The notes: a model not told the origin generated them from the letters alone. DNA of 48,589 bases from Candidatus Poribacteria bacterium (GCA_026004875.1 BPJZ01000021.1:1-48589); one strand, 5' to 3'; shown: positions 24,914 through 36,339, numbered from the stretch's first letter. Translations and numbers: made by a program.

Positions 24914-26863
24914 ATGAAGGCGGCCACACCGGTTCGGCAACCTTCAAGTCGGGTGACTCCCCGCGCGGTCGCCTTGGGGCTGATCGGCGTGCTGCTCATC
25001 TGCTCCGTCGAGGCGTACAGCGACTATTGGATCAACAACACCTGGTTGGCGGCTCATCACTTTCCCATAGCCCCGCTTTTCCTGCTGGTGCTGCTGGTGC
25101 TGGGGAACGGACTCCTCCAGTCGAGCCGGCGAGTTCGCCCGTTGAGCTCAGCGGAGCTGACCACCGTCTGGAGCATGATGCTGGTGACGGCTAGCCTGCC
25201 GACGCTGGGCCTAGCCGCCTATCTGATCCCCACTCTGGTCGGAGTGACCTACTTCGCGACGCCGGAAAACGAATGGGCGGAGCTGTTCCTCCAACACCTT
25301 CCCGACTGGTTGGTCGTTAAAGACCGTCAGGCGGCGGCCGACTTCTATGAGGGGCTCTCCTCGGGCCGTGCCTTCCCCTGGGGAGTCTGGATCCGTCCTC
25401 TGGTCTTCTGGAGCGCGTTCACGCTGATCCTCTGGTGGACGATGGCCTGCCTGGCCACCCTCTTTCGTCGAGAGTGGGTCGAGCGCGAACGGTTCGTCTT
25501 TCCTCTGGTACAGCTGCCCCAGCAGCTCGTCGAGCCTCCGCCGGCCTCCCGACGACTGCCAGCGCTTCTAAAAAGCCCTGCCCTCTGGATCGGCGCGCTC
25601 ATTCCCGCGCTGATCCACACAATCAGCACGCTTCACTACTACATCCCCGCCGTCCCGGAGATACCGATCCGGTTCAGCACCTGGAGCGCCCTCCGCGAAC
25701 GGCCCTGGACGGAACTTCGTCCGTTGGACTTCAATTTTCAGTTTTCCACCATCGGCTTGACCTACCTGATGGCTCTTGAAGTCTCCTTTAGCCTCTGGTT
25801 CTTCTACCTGTTCTACAAACTGGAACGGGTGATCGCCCTCCAGACAGGGGCGATCACCCTTTACTACCAAGATTTTGAGCCGTACCGAGAGATGGGGGCC
25901 TACTTGGTGCTCTTTCTCTTTTTCCTCTGGCACGCACGAAGCCATTTTAGCCGAGTGCTCCGGCGCGCGTTTGGTCGAGAGAAGGAGCCGATCGATGCCG
26001 ACGAACCGTTGACCTACCGCCAGGCCGTCTTTGGGCTGATCCTTGGGCTGCTCCTCCTGACGGGGCTCCTCATGCTCGCTGGAGCGCGCACCTTCTGGCT
26101 GATGCTGGCCGTTTTGGCCTTCTTTGCGGTGGTGATGGTCGTAGACGCCTGGGTGGTCACGCGGGGGTTGTTTTTCATTCACGGTGCCTTTAAGGCGCCC
26201 GACCTGTTCTTTGCCGCAATGGGCACCAAGGGGTTTGGTGCAGAAAACCTCCGCGTGATCGCTTTTCCCCGGCGGGTCTTCTTCCGAGACCGACGGGAGA
26301 TCCTGATGCCTCACCTGGTCAACGCCTTCAAGATTGCCGATTATCCGGGACTGAGCCGACGTTCGCTTCATGGCGCTCTGTGGATTGCTCTCCTAGTCGG
26401 GATGGCCGTCTCGCTATACGCCTATCTTCGCTTAGCCTACGCGAAGGGAGCGGTGAACCTGGGCCGGAGCTGGATTCACGTGACCTCCCCTCAGGAACCG
26501 TTCCGCGAGTTGGCCGGGTACCTGATCAACCCGCGCGAAACCGACTGGCTCCGGCTCAGTTTCGTCTTGGCAGGAGGTGGAATCATGGGGTTTCTGTTGC
26601 TGATGCAGAACCGCTACCTCAACTGGCCCCTCCACCCGATCGGGTTCATCACGGTCGGACAGTTTCCCCTTTATAACATCTGGTTCTCGATCTTTCTGGG
26701 TTGGTTGGTCAAGTATCTCCTGCTCAAACAGGGTGGCCTGGGAGTCTACCACCGGGCGCGACCGTTCTTCCTGGGGTTGGTGCTCGGGGAGTCCTGCATT
26801 GGTGGACTCTGGGCCGTCGTGGGTCTGTTCACCGGCAAGGGGTACAACTTCCTCTACTTCTGA
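24914..26863 (+). CDS. Large polytopic membrane protein (OPT/DUF6785-like, uncharacterised)
   Basis: Integral inner-membrane protein of 649 residues with about 12-14 hydrophobic segments, starting with one at about residues 18-35 (ALGLIGVLLICSVEAY). The aromatic-rich YSDYWINNTWL, the central cytosolic-looking loop with RREWVERERFVFPLVQLPQQ, and the C-terminal NWPLHPIGFITVG fit the DUF6785/oligopeptide-transporter-like proteins I know from uncultured polysaccharide degraders; this is recollection, not a search result. Likely a transporter, substrate unknown. It sits between arabinofuranosidase and a sugar-type oxidoreductase, so carbohydrate uptake is possible. Confidence 0.7.
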   Translation: MKAATPVRQPSSRVTPRAVALGLIGVLLICSVEAYSDYWINNTWLAAHHFPIAPLFLLVLLVLGNGLLQSSRRVRPLSSAELTTVWSMMLVTASLPTLGLAAYLIPTLVGVTYFATPENEWAELFLQHLPDWLVVKDRQAAADFYEGLSSGRAFPWGVWIRPLVFWSAFTLILWWTMACLATLFRREWVERERFVFPLVQLPQQLVEPPPASRRLPALLKSPALWIGALIPALIHTISTLHYYIPAVPEIPIRFSTWSALRERPWTELRPLDFNFQFSTIGLTYLMALEVSFSLWFFYLFYKLERVIALQTGAITLYYQDFEPYREMGAYLVLFLFFLWHARSHFSRVLRRAFGREKEPIDADEPLTYRQAVFGLILGLLLLTGLLMLAGARTFWLMLAVLAFFAVVMVVDAWVVTRGLFFIHGAFKAPDLFFAAMGTKGFGAENLRVIAFPRRVFFRDRREILMPHLVNAFKIADYPGLSRRSLHGALWIALLVGMAVSLYAYLRLAYAKGAVNLGRSWIHVTSPQEPFRELAGYLINPRETDWLRLSFVLAGGGIMGFLLLMQNRYLNWPLHPIGFITVGQFPLYNIWFSIFLGWLVKYLLLKQGGLGVYHRARPFFLGLVLGESCIGGLWAVVGLFTGKGYNFLYF

Positions 26864-26977
26864 ACGCTTGGGATCCTCCCCGCTTCTGTCCACCTCCTGG
26901 ACAACCTCCGGATGCATTTCCGACAGAGCTCCGCTAGGATGGGAACCGTCTGCGTCCAGAGGAAGGAGGAACGCCCG

Positions 26978-28003
26978 ATGGCAACGTTTAAAGCAGCCGT
27001 GATCGGGTGCGGCGGCCGGGGACGGGCTCACGCCGCCGGATATGCCGCTTCGCCTGACGTGGAGCTGGTCGCCTGCGCCGACCCAAACGAGGAGAACGCC
27101 AAGGCGGTCGCAGAACGCTTCCAGATTCCCCGAATCTACGCGGATGCCCAGGAGATGCTCCGCAAAGAGCGACCAGATATCGTCAGCATCTGCGTCTGGA
27201 CAGAGCTCCATCTGCCGATGGTCGAAGCGGCGGTCGAAGCCGGAGTCCGAGCGATCCACGCCGAAAAACCGATGGAGATCACCTGGGGACGCGCAAAAAA
27301 GATCTATGAGCTAGTTACCCAAAACGGCGTGCTCACCACCTTTTGTCATCAGCGTCGGTTTGAAGCCCGATTCGTAAAGGCTCGGCAGCTCATTAACGAA
27401 GGAGCGATCGGTGAGGTCCTCCGCTACGAGGGCCGCTGCCCCAACCTGATCGATTGGGGCACCCACTGGTTCGATATGTTCTTCTGGTACAACAACGACG
27501 AACCCGCCGAAGCGGTGTTGGGCCAGATTCACCTGGAAGGGGAGCCCCGACGGGTCTTCGGCGTCCCGGTCGAAAGCCAAGGCATCAGCTATATTTGGTA
27601 TAAGAACGGACGGCGCGGACTGCTGATGACCGGCATCCGGAGCGGCGAAGCCTGGGACAACCGCATTCTCGGGACTGAAGGCGTGATCGAAATCGTCGCT
27701 CATGCCGACCCGCCGATCCGCGTGCTCCGCTCCGACGAGAAGGGCTGGTGGCAGCCGGACCTGTCTGACATCAAGCCTCAAGGCAACTCCACGACCCTGT
27801 CGGTGCTCGACCTGGTGGACTGCCTGAAGACAGGCCGAGAACCGCGCCTGGACGTGAAGAAAGCGCTCCAGGCCACCGAGCTAATCTTTGCCACCTACGA
27901 GTCCAGCCGCCGGCGGGGACGGGTGGACCTGCCCCTGGAGACGGAAGACAACGCGTTCATCTCAATGTGGGAAAAGGGCCAAATCGGAACCATCCGGGCC
28001 TAA
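26978..28003 (+). CDS. Gfo/Idh/MocA family oxidoreductase
   Basis: NAD(P)-dependent sugar or cyclitol oxidoreductase, cytosolic. ATG 26978 is chosen because GGAAGGAGGA precedes it; upstream in-frame ATGs have no such site. The Rossmann fold opens with FKAAVIGCGGRGRAHAAGY, and the family motif AEKPMEITWG carries the catalytic-region lysine. QRRFEARFVKARQLINEG and the C-terminal DCLKTGREPRLDVKKALQ are typical. 341 residues. Substrate unknown; likely part of the sugar locus. Confidence 0.9.
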   Translation: MATFKAAVIGCGGRGRAHAAGYAASPDVELVACADPNEENAKAVAERFQIPRIYADAQEMLRKERPDIVSICVWTELHLPMVEAAVEAGVRAIHAEKPMEITWGRAKKIYELVTQNGVLTTFCHQRRFEARFVKARQLINEGAIGEVLRYEGRCPNLIDWGTHWFDMFFWYNNDEPAEAVLGQIHLEGEPRRVFGVPVESQGISYIWYKNGRRGLLMTGIRSGEAWDNRILGTEGVIEIVAHADPPIRVLRSDEKGWWQPDLSDIKPQGNSTTLSVLDLVDCLKTGREPRLDVKKALQATELIFATYESSRRRGRVDLPLETEDNAFISMWEKGQIGTIRA

Positions 28004-28042
28004 TCCTATCCCGACACACGAACAAAGAGGAGACCATCCCCG

Positions 28043-29414
28043 ATGGCCGAGTTGACAAAATACCTCCTGGACGAGTCGGAGATTCCCAAGCAGTGGTACA
28101 ACATCGCTGCGGACCTTCCGGAGCCGCCAAAACCGCCCCTCCACCCGGCGACCGGGGAGCCGGTCGGACCCGAGGACCTGGCCCCGCTGTTCCCCATGGC
28201 GCTCATTCAGCAGGAGGTGGCCACCGAACGGTGGATCGAAATTCCAGAGCCGGTCCGGGAGGCCTACCGCCTTTGGCGGCCGACGCCGCTTTACCGAGCC
28301 CATCGCCTAGAGGCCGCCCTTCAGACGCCGGCCCATATCTACTACAAGTATGAAGGGGTTAGCCCCACCGGCAGCCACAAACCGAATACCGCCATCGCCC
28401 AGGCTTATTACAACAAGCTAGAGGGCGTCCAGCGCCTGACTACCGAGACCGGCGCCGGCCAGTGGGGAAGCGCCCTGAGCTTCTCCTGTAACTACTTCGG
28501 CCTGGAGTGCAAGGTCTACATGGTCAAGGTCAGCTATCAGCAGAAGCCCTACCGACGAGTGATGATGCAAACCTGGGGGGCTACAGTGATCCCTAGCCCC
28601 TCGGACCAGACCAACGCGGGCCGCCAAATCCTCCAGCAGGACCCCGATTCGCCGGGCAGCTTAGGGATCGCGATCTCAGAGGCGGTCGAAGAGGCGGCCA
28701 CCCACCCGGAGGCCAAGTACTCGCTGGGAAGCGTCCTCAACCACGTCCTGCTCCACCAGACTGTGATCGGCCTGGAAGCCGAACTGCAGATGGAGATGGC
28801 CGGCGAGACCCCCGACGTGGTGATCGGATGCTTCGGCGGCGGGAGCAACTTTGCCGGACTAGCCTTCCCGTTTGTCCGGCACAAGCTCCAAGGGCGGCGC
28901 CAAACCCGGATCGTTGCCGTCGAACCGACCGCCTGCCCAACGTTGACGCGAGGGAAGTACGCCTACGACTTCGGCGACACGGTGGGGATGACCCCCCTGA
29001 TGCCGATGCACACGCTGGGACACACGTTTGTTCCTGGACGAATTCACGCTGGAGGGCTTCGTTACCACGGCGCCGCGCCGCTGGTCAGCCTGCTGGTCAA
29101 CCAGGGGGTGATCGAAGCGGAGGCCTACTCGCAGGTCGAGTGCTTTGAGGCCGGCGTCCTCTTTGCCCGAGCCGAGGGGATCATCCCCGCGCCGGAGTCC
29201 ACTCATGCGGTTAAATCGGCGATCGTCCACGCGCTTCGGTGCAAGGAGTCGGGGAAAGCGCGAGGTGATCCTCTTCAACCTTTCCGGTCACGGGCACTTC
29301 GACATGAGCGCCTACGACGAGTACTTCGCCGGAAAGCTGGAGGACTCGACGCTGAGCGACGAGGAGCTAGAGCGGAGCCTCGCGGCGATCTCTGGTTTTC
29401 CGCCGGTGAGTTAG
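28043..29414 (+). CDS. trpB: TrpB-like pyridoxal-phosphate enzyme, TrpB2 type (one frameshift)
   Basis: Tryptophan synthase beta subunit-like enzyme that joins serine and indole. The N-terminal extension with [12 protein letters not shown] and [17 protein letters not shown] (PLP lysine Lys113) is of the long TrpB2 class found without a neighbouring trpA, and the phosphate-binding [11 protein letters not shown] is intact. The frame breaks near 29258-29265 (GGGGAAAG): ESGK should continue as [19 protein letters not shown], ending at the TAG at 29412. One surplus G explains it. No trpA is present in the window, so the physiological partner or role is uncertain. Confidence 0.88.
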
Positions 29415-29737
29415 CCGTTCTCGGCAGGGGAGGGTTCCCATTCCTCCTCTGCCGCCTCCGTCAGGAGCGGCTCAGGGGATAGGTCCGGACAGCGCTCGGC
29501 CAAGCGTCGTTCCAGGACCTGCCGAAGCAGCCAAATGTTCACGCCCGCAGCCGTCGCCCAGAATTCGGCCTCCTCGGAATAAAGGAACTCTCTGGCGCTA
29601 CACTGCTCCTCCGGCGAGACGGCTCGCGTCCCCACCGCGTCCCGAATGGCGTGGTCCAGCACGGAGAGCGCCAGGTTCTGATAGTTCCGACGAACGACGG
29701 GAAAGCGCAGCTTTCGCGAAGGGGATTTCAGCGCCAT
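29411..29737 (-). CDS. Small unrecognised protein
   Basis: A 108-residue protein read from ATG 29737, with AGGAG about 5 nt upstream. It is helical and charged ([40 protein letters not shown]), with an acidic C-terminus. It has no signal peptide or membrane segment. The stop overlaps the TrpB-like stop, tail to tail. I do not recognise the family; the length, start signal and amino-acid make-up favour a true gene. Confidence 0.6.
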   Translation of the reverse strand: MALKSPSRKLRFPVVRRNYQNLALSVLDHAIRDAVGTRAVSPEEQCSAREFLYSEEAEFWATAAGVNIWLLRQVLERRLAERCPDLSPEPLLTEAAEEEWEPSPAENG

Positions 29738-29898
29738 CGGCTCCTGTCCTTTGCGCGACCACACCCTGTTGCGCCGACAAAACGGCAGGAAAGAGTACAA
29801 ACAGGATAACATGTTGCACTCGCCGATGCAAATTCGCCGGGCCCTGCGGCCGAACCTCAAACGGCCAGGCCCCCAGAGCAATCGGAGGAAGGTCTCGC

Positions 29899-31278
29899 AT
29901 GAACCGTTCCGTTCCTGATTCCGATCTGGACGGCCTTCCGGAACCCGCCGCGCGCGCCTTCAAGCACAACTTTCGGATCATGGCGCTCTACCAGATCTTC
30001 ATGCGGATGGGGTGGATCTACAAGACAGAAAGCACGGTGATCCCAGGGTTTGTCACCGCCCTGACCAGCAACCCGTTGTGGATCAGCATCACGCCGATCA
30101 TCTCGCGTCTAGCCCAGTTTCTTCCCCCGTTTCTGTTTCTCGATCCGGTCCAACGGGCCGAACGACAGAAGCCGCTGCTCCTGATCGTCCTGGGGGGGTT
30201 CGCCGCTGCTTGGGGGGTACTGGCGTTGCTCCTCTGGAGCGGCTTGAGGAGGCCGGAGCTTCTCCTGACGCTGTTCTTTCTGCTCTATGGAATCGGGTGG
30301 CTCTGTGTCGGCGTGGAACGGCTGCTGATGCGCGTGCTCACCGGTCGGTTGATCCCGATCCGTCGCCGGGGACGGCTGTTTGCGGTCGCCGGACCGTTTG
30401 GAAGTTTCTCGGTCCTCCTCAGCGGACCGGTGATCGCTCATATCCTCGGCCAACAAGAGGCGTTTCCCCAGAACTTCGCGATCGTCTTTGGGCTGGCCTT
30501 CTTCTTCTTTGGAATCACCTGGCTGTGCGCTCTGCTGCTCCGAGAGCCGCCCTACCCACCGGAGACCGCCGAGCGCAGGTCCTTAAAGAAGCTGGCCTCC
30601 GACGGCTGCCGGCTGCTCCGGGAGGACAGCAACTTCCGACGGATCTTCGCCGTTGAGGCGATCCGATCGTTGGCGATCTACCTGTTTTCGTACTACGTCG
30701 CTTACGCCCGCACCTGGTCGGCGGACCCAACCTTTCACGCGGAGTTTGGACGCGTCCTGGGCTGGGGACTGACCCTTCAAAACCTGGTGATCGGCTCGCT
30801 CTCATTGGTGTTGGGGCTGTTGGTAGACTGGAAGGGGAATCGGGTCGTCCTTCGGACCCTCTGCACGATCAGCGCCTTGGTGCCGCTATTTTCCCGGTGC
30901 TGATCGGACGGCTGATCCCCTTAGAACACCGACTGGGTGCCTTTGTGTGGCTTTACGCCCTTTCTGGGGGCAACTGCCGGTCCTAGCCCGGGTGGTGAAC
31001 AACTATATCCTGGAGATCGCACCTTTGGAGAAACAACCGTTGTATGTGGGGATCTTCACCTCCGGCCAGATCGTCACCCTGGTCTTCCCGCTGGCGATCG
31101 GGGCGAGCGTTCGTGTGTTACAAGGATGGATCGGCCTGCGCGACGGGCCTACGAATCGATCTTCATCGTCTGCAGCGGCGTGTTGTTGATCGGCGCTTGG
31201 CTCACCATCCGGCTGGAGGAGCCACGCCATCGGCTCTCCGCGCGATCGGGGGTCGCTCCCCCTCCGCCGGAGGGATAA
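29899..31278 (+). CDS. MFS-type transporter (two or three frameshifts)
   Basis: Multi-pass inner-membrane protein with about 12 predicted hydrophobic helices, of the major facilitator type. ATG 29899 follows GAGGAAGG. The first half is intact (VIPGFVTALTSNPLWISI, LLLIVLGGFAAAWGVLALL). The frame breaks near 30890-30950 (after CTISALVPLF) and again near 31140, then picks up as VVNNYILEIAPLEKQPLYVG, VFPLAIGASVRVLQGWIGL and FIVCSGVLLIGAWLTIRLEE to a stop at 31276-31278. Substrate unknown. The breaks coincide with short homopolymers and are probably consensus errors. The following 31279-31375 shows nothing. Confidence 0.75.
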
Positions 31279-31375
31279 AATCGGGACCGCTAAGCCTACA
31301 TTCGGCCTAGCCTGCCGCTCGATTGCTGTTCTCGTGCGGCTCGATGATCTCGATGTTAGCGCGACGGTCTCCTCC

Positions 31376-31571
31376 TTAGTGGAGGGCGGCCCGTACAATC
31401 GTTCGAATCGCGTCAATGATGCGGACCGCGCTTACCGATGATCTTCCCGACGTCGTCCGGTCCGACCTTGAGCTCCAGGGTGTAGCTCTTGGTGCCGACG
31501 ATCTCGTTGACCTCGACCAGCTCCGGATGATCCACCAGTGCTTTGAGAATCGTTTCCACAAGCGCCTTCAT
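31376..31571 (-). CDS. khpA: KH-domain RNA-binding protein KhpA (one frameshift)
   Basis: Small single-KH-domain RNA-binding protein. ATG 31571 (MKALVETILKALVDHPELVE) follows GGGAG. The KH core GPDDVGKIIGKRG carries the GxxG loop (IIGKRG); the frame then breaks at GGTCCGC near 31430 and continues as IIDAIRTIVRAALH to the TAA at 31376. About 65 residues joined, slightly short of the usual 75-80. The usual neighbours (rpsP, rimM, trmD) are not seen. I see nothing in 31572-31781. Confidence 0.8.
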
Positions 31572-31781
31572 GCGTGTGATCTCCCACCGTCGGATACGCA
31601 CGAACTTCCGTCGCTGTCTTCGCCGCGGAGCAACCTACCACATTCGCGCCGCCCTGTCTAGACGAACGGCCCTTCTCGATGCCGCCTCTCACCGATACGC
31701 TCGTTTTGCGTCCCAAGGGTTCAGAAAATCAAGAGATGCCGGGTCCAGGAGCGCCCTTGCCCTTGAAACTCCAAGGCCTTC

Positions 31782-32915
31782 TCAGTAGTCGGCGACCGAG
31801 CCGTCGGCGTGAAAGTGCCTCGGCCAGTGAAACGCCCCGCTCCCGCGAGAGCCGTTCTGCGACCGACTCGTCCCACCTCGACGCCAAGACCCGGCCCCCT
31901 CCGGCAGCGAGACGTAACCTCGAGCGTCCCATCGCCCAGGAGACGCGGACCAAATCCGCCGGCGTCCTCTCCGGGTAGCCCTCATGGATCAGAAAGAGCG
32001 GGACCGACGCAGCTACGTGTAGGCTAGCCGTCAGCCCCAGGAGGGTCATCGTACAGTGAGGCGCTATCGGAACGTAGTGAGCCTCTGCAAGGACGGCCAC
32101 CTTGCGCATCTGGCTGATCCCGCCCCCCGTGACCACAGTCGGGTTGAAGCACGTCAATCACCTGCGCTTCGAGAATCTCGCGGACCTCCCAGATGGTTCG
32201 GATCCCGCTCGCCGGTGGCCAACGGCACCCGAACCGACTCCCGGACCTTCCGCATCGCTTCGATGTTCCCTGGAAGCCAGGGCTCCTCGAGAAACAACAA
32301 CGCGCTGGGCTCCAGCTGCGAAGCAAACTGGACGACAAAAGGAATCGGCAGGGCGCTATGCGCGTCGAACATGACCGCCCCCGTCCGGGCCGACGCGACT
32401 CCCGGGCCTGGGCCACTCGATTCAGCAGCTCCTGAACCTGCTCCGGCGTCCCGGCAAAAGGACGCGGCCCTCCCCAGGGGCTCAGCTTGATCGCCTTCGG
32501 GCTAGGGTACAATCCAAATGCGGTCCCGACACGGCCCTCCAAGCAGCCGGTAGACCGGCACCCCCGTACAAGCCTCCCGGCAATGTCCCAAAGTGCCATG
32601 TCCAGCGCGGCGATCGTGTGGATCATATACGGCCCGCCGCGCATGTTCCGGTGAGCGCTGGTACATTCCGCTGCCACAGGTGCTCGATCCGGGTCGGGTT
32701 CTCACCGGTCAGCAGCTCCCCCAGCGACTCGGCAAGTCGCGTGGTCACCCGCGAGTCCAGATTGTTGATCTCCCCCCCAGCCGTGCACGCCGTAGTTGGT
32801 GCGGACCTGCACATAGGCCTTCTCCCCAAGCGGAATCGCCCGCACCTCTTGAATGCGGATTCTTGTCGCTCGATCCTCAACCGATTCCTCGCCCACCGCG
32901 ATCCCCCCTCTGGAA
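31782..32915 (-). CDS. Enolase-superfamily sugar-acid dehydratase, mandelate-racemase group (heavily frameshifted)
   Basis: The sequence of a galactonate-dehydratase-like enzyme is spread over all three minus frames. Landmarks in order from about 32900 are: RIQEVRAIPLGEKAYVQVRT, ALDMALWDIAGR, FDAHSALP (metal Asp plus base His), LLFLEEPWLPGN (metal Glu), VPLATGER (metal Glu), VIDVLQPDCGH, ISQMRKVAVLAEAHYVPIAP followed by HC, and a C-terminal WDARGYVSLPEG to the stop at 31782. These are the mandelate-racemase-subgroup catalytic positions, so the fold and chemistry (dehydration of an aldonic acid) are clear although the substrate is not. At least five indels are needed; a GTG near 32903 is a possible start. 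Whether this is decay or poor consensus cannot be told here, but the catalytic motifs are preserved, which favours consensus error. Confidence 0.7.
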
Positions 32916-33743
32916 GATGAGCCACACAAACGGCGCAGGCTTCCCCCTGGAACTCCAACGAGCCGGTCCGAATCTCCCCGGGAGCTCGAGCCGCCTCCAA
33001 CGTCTCGAGGGCTTCAAACAACACCTGGCGCTGCATCGCCACGTCAAACGGCCGCCGCCAACGGGTGGCCCAGTGGAAAGGCAAAGTAGATCGCACGAGG
33101 AACAGAGAACCGCTCGGTCATCTCTCGGCTCATTGTGATCACCCACCGTCGGGATGCCTCGCCCTTCAAGCTCTCTTGCGATCAGTCCCACGGACCGATG
33201 GCAGATCCCTCAGGCAGGCGTCAAAAGCGCAAAGTCCACCTCCGCGCCGACCAGCCCGATCGGCGATCGCCGGGCGCCGTCTCCCTGGGGCCAGCGTCCG
33301 AACGTGCGGACCGGTGATGTGTCCCATGAGGCCTGTACGCAATCGGGTGCAACCCGCCTAGCAGCCCCTCTGCGACGAACTCCAAGGCCCGGTCCACCGG
33401 GAGAATCACGTTGATGTCTCGCTCCGCGTCCCGGTGATCGTAATAGTCGTGAGTGATCCGTAGGGTGGCTCCGTGGCGCCTCGATCGGCAGCTCCCGAAA
33501 GGAGGGATCGCCGTGAGGATCGGCCATATCAAAACGGCGGTTGGGACTCCAGGTGCACGCCACACGGAAGTGATCAGGGCCAGCGTCCCCGCCCGTACCG
33601 GCTTTTTGAGCGGCGAGAACGGCGGGAGGCGGCCAGCGATCCAGCTGAGCGCGAGCGACCCAACGCCGGAGCCGCTCCGGGTTCCAGGTGTACCATCGGG
33701 CCAGGAGCCGATTCTTCGCCCGCCGAAACCACACCCGCAGCAC
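32880..33743 (-). CDS. Glycine/sarcosine/betaine reductase B-like protein (frameshifted)
   Basis: Probable start GTG 33743 (VLRVWFRRAKNRLLARWYTW) after GGAAGGGGAAGGG. Further landmarks occur in different frames: FDMADPHGDPSFRELP, LRITHDYYDHRDAERDINVI, PVDRALEFVAEGLLGGLHPI, VDFALLTPA and MGLIARELEGRGIPTV, then FDVAMQRQVLFEALETLEAA. I know this series from proteins annotated as glycine/sarcosine/betaine reductase selenoprotein B family, whose physiological role in non-fermenters is unclear. At least four indels are needed. The 3' end overlaps or abuts the dehydratase gene; the exact stop is uncertain. Confidence 0.6.
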
Positions 33744-33783
33744 TACGCCCTTCCCCTTCCTACCGCCAGAGCCCCAAAACGGC

Positions 33784-36300
33784 CTACGTAGACAGTCCTC
33801 CCCCTCGTCCCGCTGCAACCGAAGTCGGAAGAAATAGACCCCGTTCGGAAGTCCTCTTCCCCGCCTGGTCCGTTCCGTTCCATTCTATCTCGAAGCGGCC
33901 AACGGCTCCAAGCGGCAGCTCGAAGCGCCTGAGATAGCGCCCCGCCACCGAGTAAAGGGAGAGCGCTCCGCCCCGGATCGGTACGGGACAGCTGGACCAA
34001 GAAGGTCCCCCCGCTTGCTCCGCCGGAAGTACGGAGACAAAAAACACCCCCGTCGGGCCCCAAACCGCCGGCCTCCCTCCTGGGATCGCTCTTGGTCCTT
34101 CTTCTCCCGGGGGCTCCTCGGCGGGGACGCGGGCAAGAAGCTTCCTCCGGCCCGAGCGCCTGAAGCTGAGCTAACTCCGCCTGAACCGGCTCCAGAAGCC
34201 GCAGCTTGATGGTGACTCGGTCGGCGCCCAGAAGGGGTTGATATCCCTGGATTAGCCGAAGCGCCTCCAGGGCACGGGCGATCTGCTCACGGGCGACGTC
34301 CAGGCGGGGACCGATCTGCTCGGTCTTCCGCTCTGCCGCCTCTTGGAGCGCCTCAACCAGCGCCAGCCGCGCCTGAAAGTAGGCCGTCCACATCTCCATC
34401 ATCCGAGCCCCGTCCAGCAGGAGCGTATCCGGCGCCCGATCGCTCAGAGCGGCCCCATGAGCAAAAGTCCCTCGCGCCCGCTGCTGCCAAGCGCCCAGCT
34501 CCCGAAGCCGAACCCGCGCGTACTCCCGATGCTCCCGATCGGGGAGCCCCAGCAGGTCTTCGAGCGCCTGCGGTCCAAAAAGGTTCCACAGCCGAGAGGC
34601 CTGGGCAAACGATCCCTGCCGATAGGAACCTTCCAACCGGAGAATGCCGGCGTAATCGGTGAAGAAGTCCGAAAGCATCCGGCCGTTTTCAAACAGCCCC
34701 TCTACGAGGGTACCGCGCGGCGGCCTCCCCGTACCGAGCGCCGACCAGGGCACCGAAGACCCGCTCCGGAGCCGCCCCAGCGTCCCAGTTCCGACGGGCG
34801 CTGTAGTTCCGATCGAATCGGCCAAACCCCACCTCCCCTTGCAGAGTCCATCCGCCGATCGCCGAGGCGCCGGGAAGCGCCTCGGCGCGCCGAACGCCCT
34901 CCCGAAAGAGAGGGGCCTCCACCATCCAGAGCGGTTGAACCTCCTCCGCCTCATGGGAGAGGATGACCAGCCGATGGCTGGCGGCCTCCACGGCCTGAAG
35001 CAGATCGGTCGGGATCATCGGGTCCGGCGTCGGCTCCCCGTCGGCGCCCCACTTGCGCAGGAGGATCGTCCCCGGCGGCAACCGCCGCAAGTGCCGACGA
35101 TCCGGATCCTTCCACCAGGAGCGATCGTAACCGGAAAGGATAAACCGCAGCTCCGGCCGAACGGACCGCGCCGCTTCGATGATCGCATGGGTCAGACGCC
35201 AAAGGGCCTCCTGCCCCTCCGGGCCGTTGCCGCCACACTCGGAACAGTAGCAAGCTCGTGTCTCAAATCCCCAAGCTCGCAGGTGAAGTCCCTCTAGCTC
35301 CGGGTAGGTCCGGACGATCTGGGCGACCAGCTCTTGAAAGAGCCGGACCACCTCCGGGCGGCTCCAGCAGAAGGGCCGATAAAAGGCCCCGTTCCGTGCG
35401 GCAGCGTACTCCACCGGCGGACCAAGTAGTTCAGGGTGGTTCCGTTCGATGGCCCGAGTCGGTTCGCCGGTGACGTAGAAGAACAAAAACGGCGCAACGC
35501 CGTACGCCCGGAGCGCCTGCAGACGACTCCGAAGCTGGCCGCGAAACAATCGCCGTTCCGGCTCGGGGAGGTCCTGGTAGCTCTCAAACCCGTCCACGTA
35601 GCGGAAGGCGGTCCCCAGGCCGTCGTCAATCCCCGTGCCGACCCAAACCCCTTCGGCGCCGCTGACGTTCACCCGATGGAGCGCTAGCCAGCGAGGGTCC
35701 TCCCCCGACTCGATCGTCATCCGAACCGGATAGGCCGGAGCGGAACGAAGGTCCCAGTCGGGGGCGTCCAGGTCCCCAGTAAGGCGCAGCGGAATATCCG
35801 GATCGAACGGCTCCCAGCCGGTCGCCAGGCTCCCGATCCGCTCGATCAACTCGACGGCACCGTAAAGCACCCCCGCTGGGTCGTTCGCCGCGACGTAGAC
35901 CCGCCGCTCGTCAATCCGTTTGAGGTGATAGCCCTCGTCGGGGAGTCCTGCCAGTCGGATCGTTCCCGCTCGGAGCGCCTCTTCCAGAGACGGCGCGCTC
36001 GTCGGCGTCCCCAGGAGAACTGCCGGCTCGGGCACGCTGAGGTCGGTCCGGATCTCTGGTGAGAAGCCGGTCCAACCCTCGATTAGCTCGGCGCACAGCT
36101 CGGCGGCGCGGCGCTCCAGCGGGTCGGCCGAAGGCCCCACCACCAACACAAACGCTGGCCGACCCTCGCGCACAAGGGGGAAGGCCTGAGAGACGCTCCC
36201 CGAAAGGAGAACCCATCCCAGCAGAAGAAGTACCCCACAAGACCAAAGGCCTCTACCCCCCGTTGAGCGCCCCGGTCCCCTGCTGTTAAGATAAGACCTC
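33784..36300 (-). CDS. Secreted glycosidase-like protein with GH20/GH67-type N-domain and Ig-like C-terminal domain (frameshifted)
   Basis: Exported protein of about 820 residues. A hydrophobic signal segment (GVLLLLGWVLLSGSVSQA) is encoded near 36180-36240, but no in-frame ATG precedes it, so the start is uncertain. Next comes AFVLVVGPSADPLERRAAEL, typical of the N-terminal domain of GH20/GH67/GH84 enzymes, then a barrel-like part with LHRVNVSGAEGVWVG, LHLRAWGFETRACYCSECGG and LRFILSGYDRSWWKDP. After a frame break near 34700 a helical region follows, then after another the end LSLYSVAGRYLRRFELPLG with FEIEWNGTDQAG, an FlgD-like Ig fold common at C-termini of secreted proteins. The CxxC pair in ACYCSEC may bind metal. 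Polysaccharide turnover is likely; the substrate is unknown. Confidence 0.55.
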
Positions 36301-36339
36301 AAGAAGGTCCAACGATGCGCACCGAAAGGAGCAGGTGGG

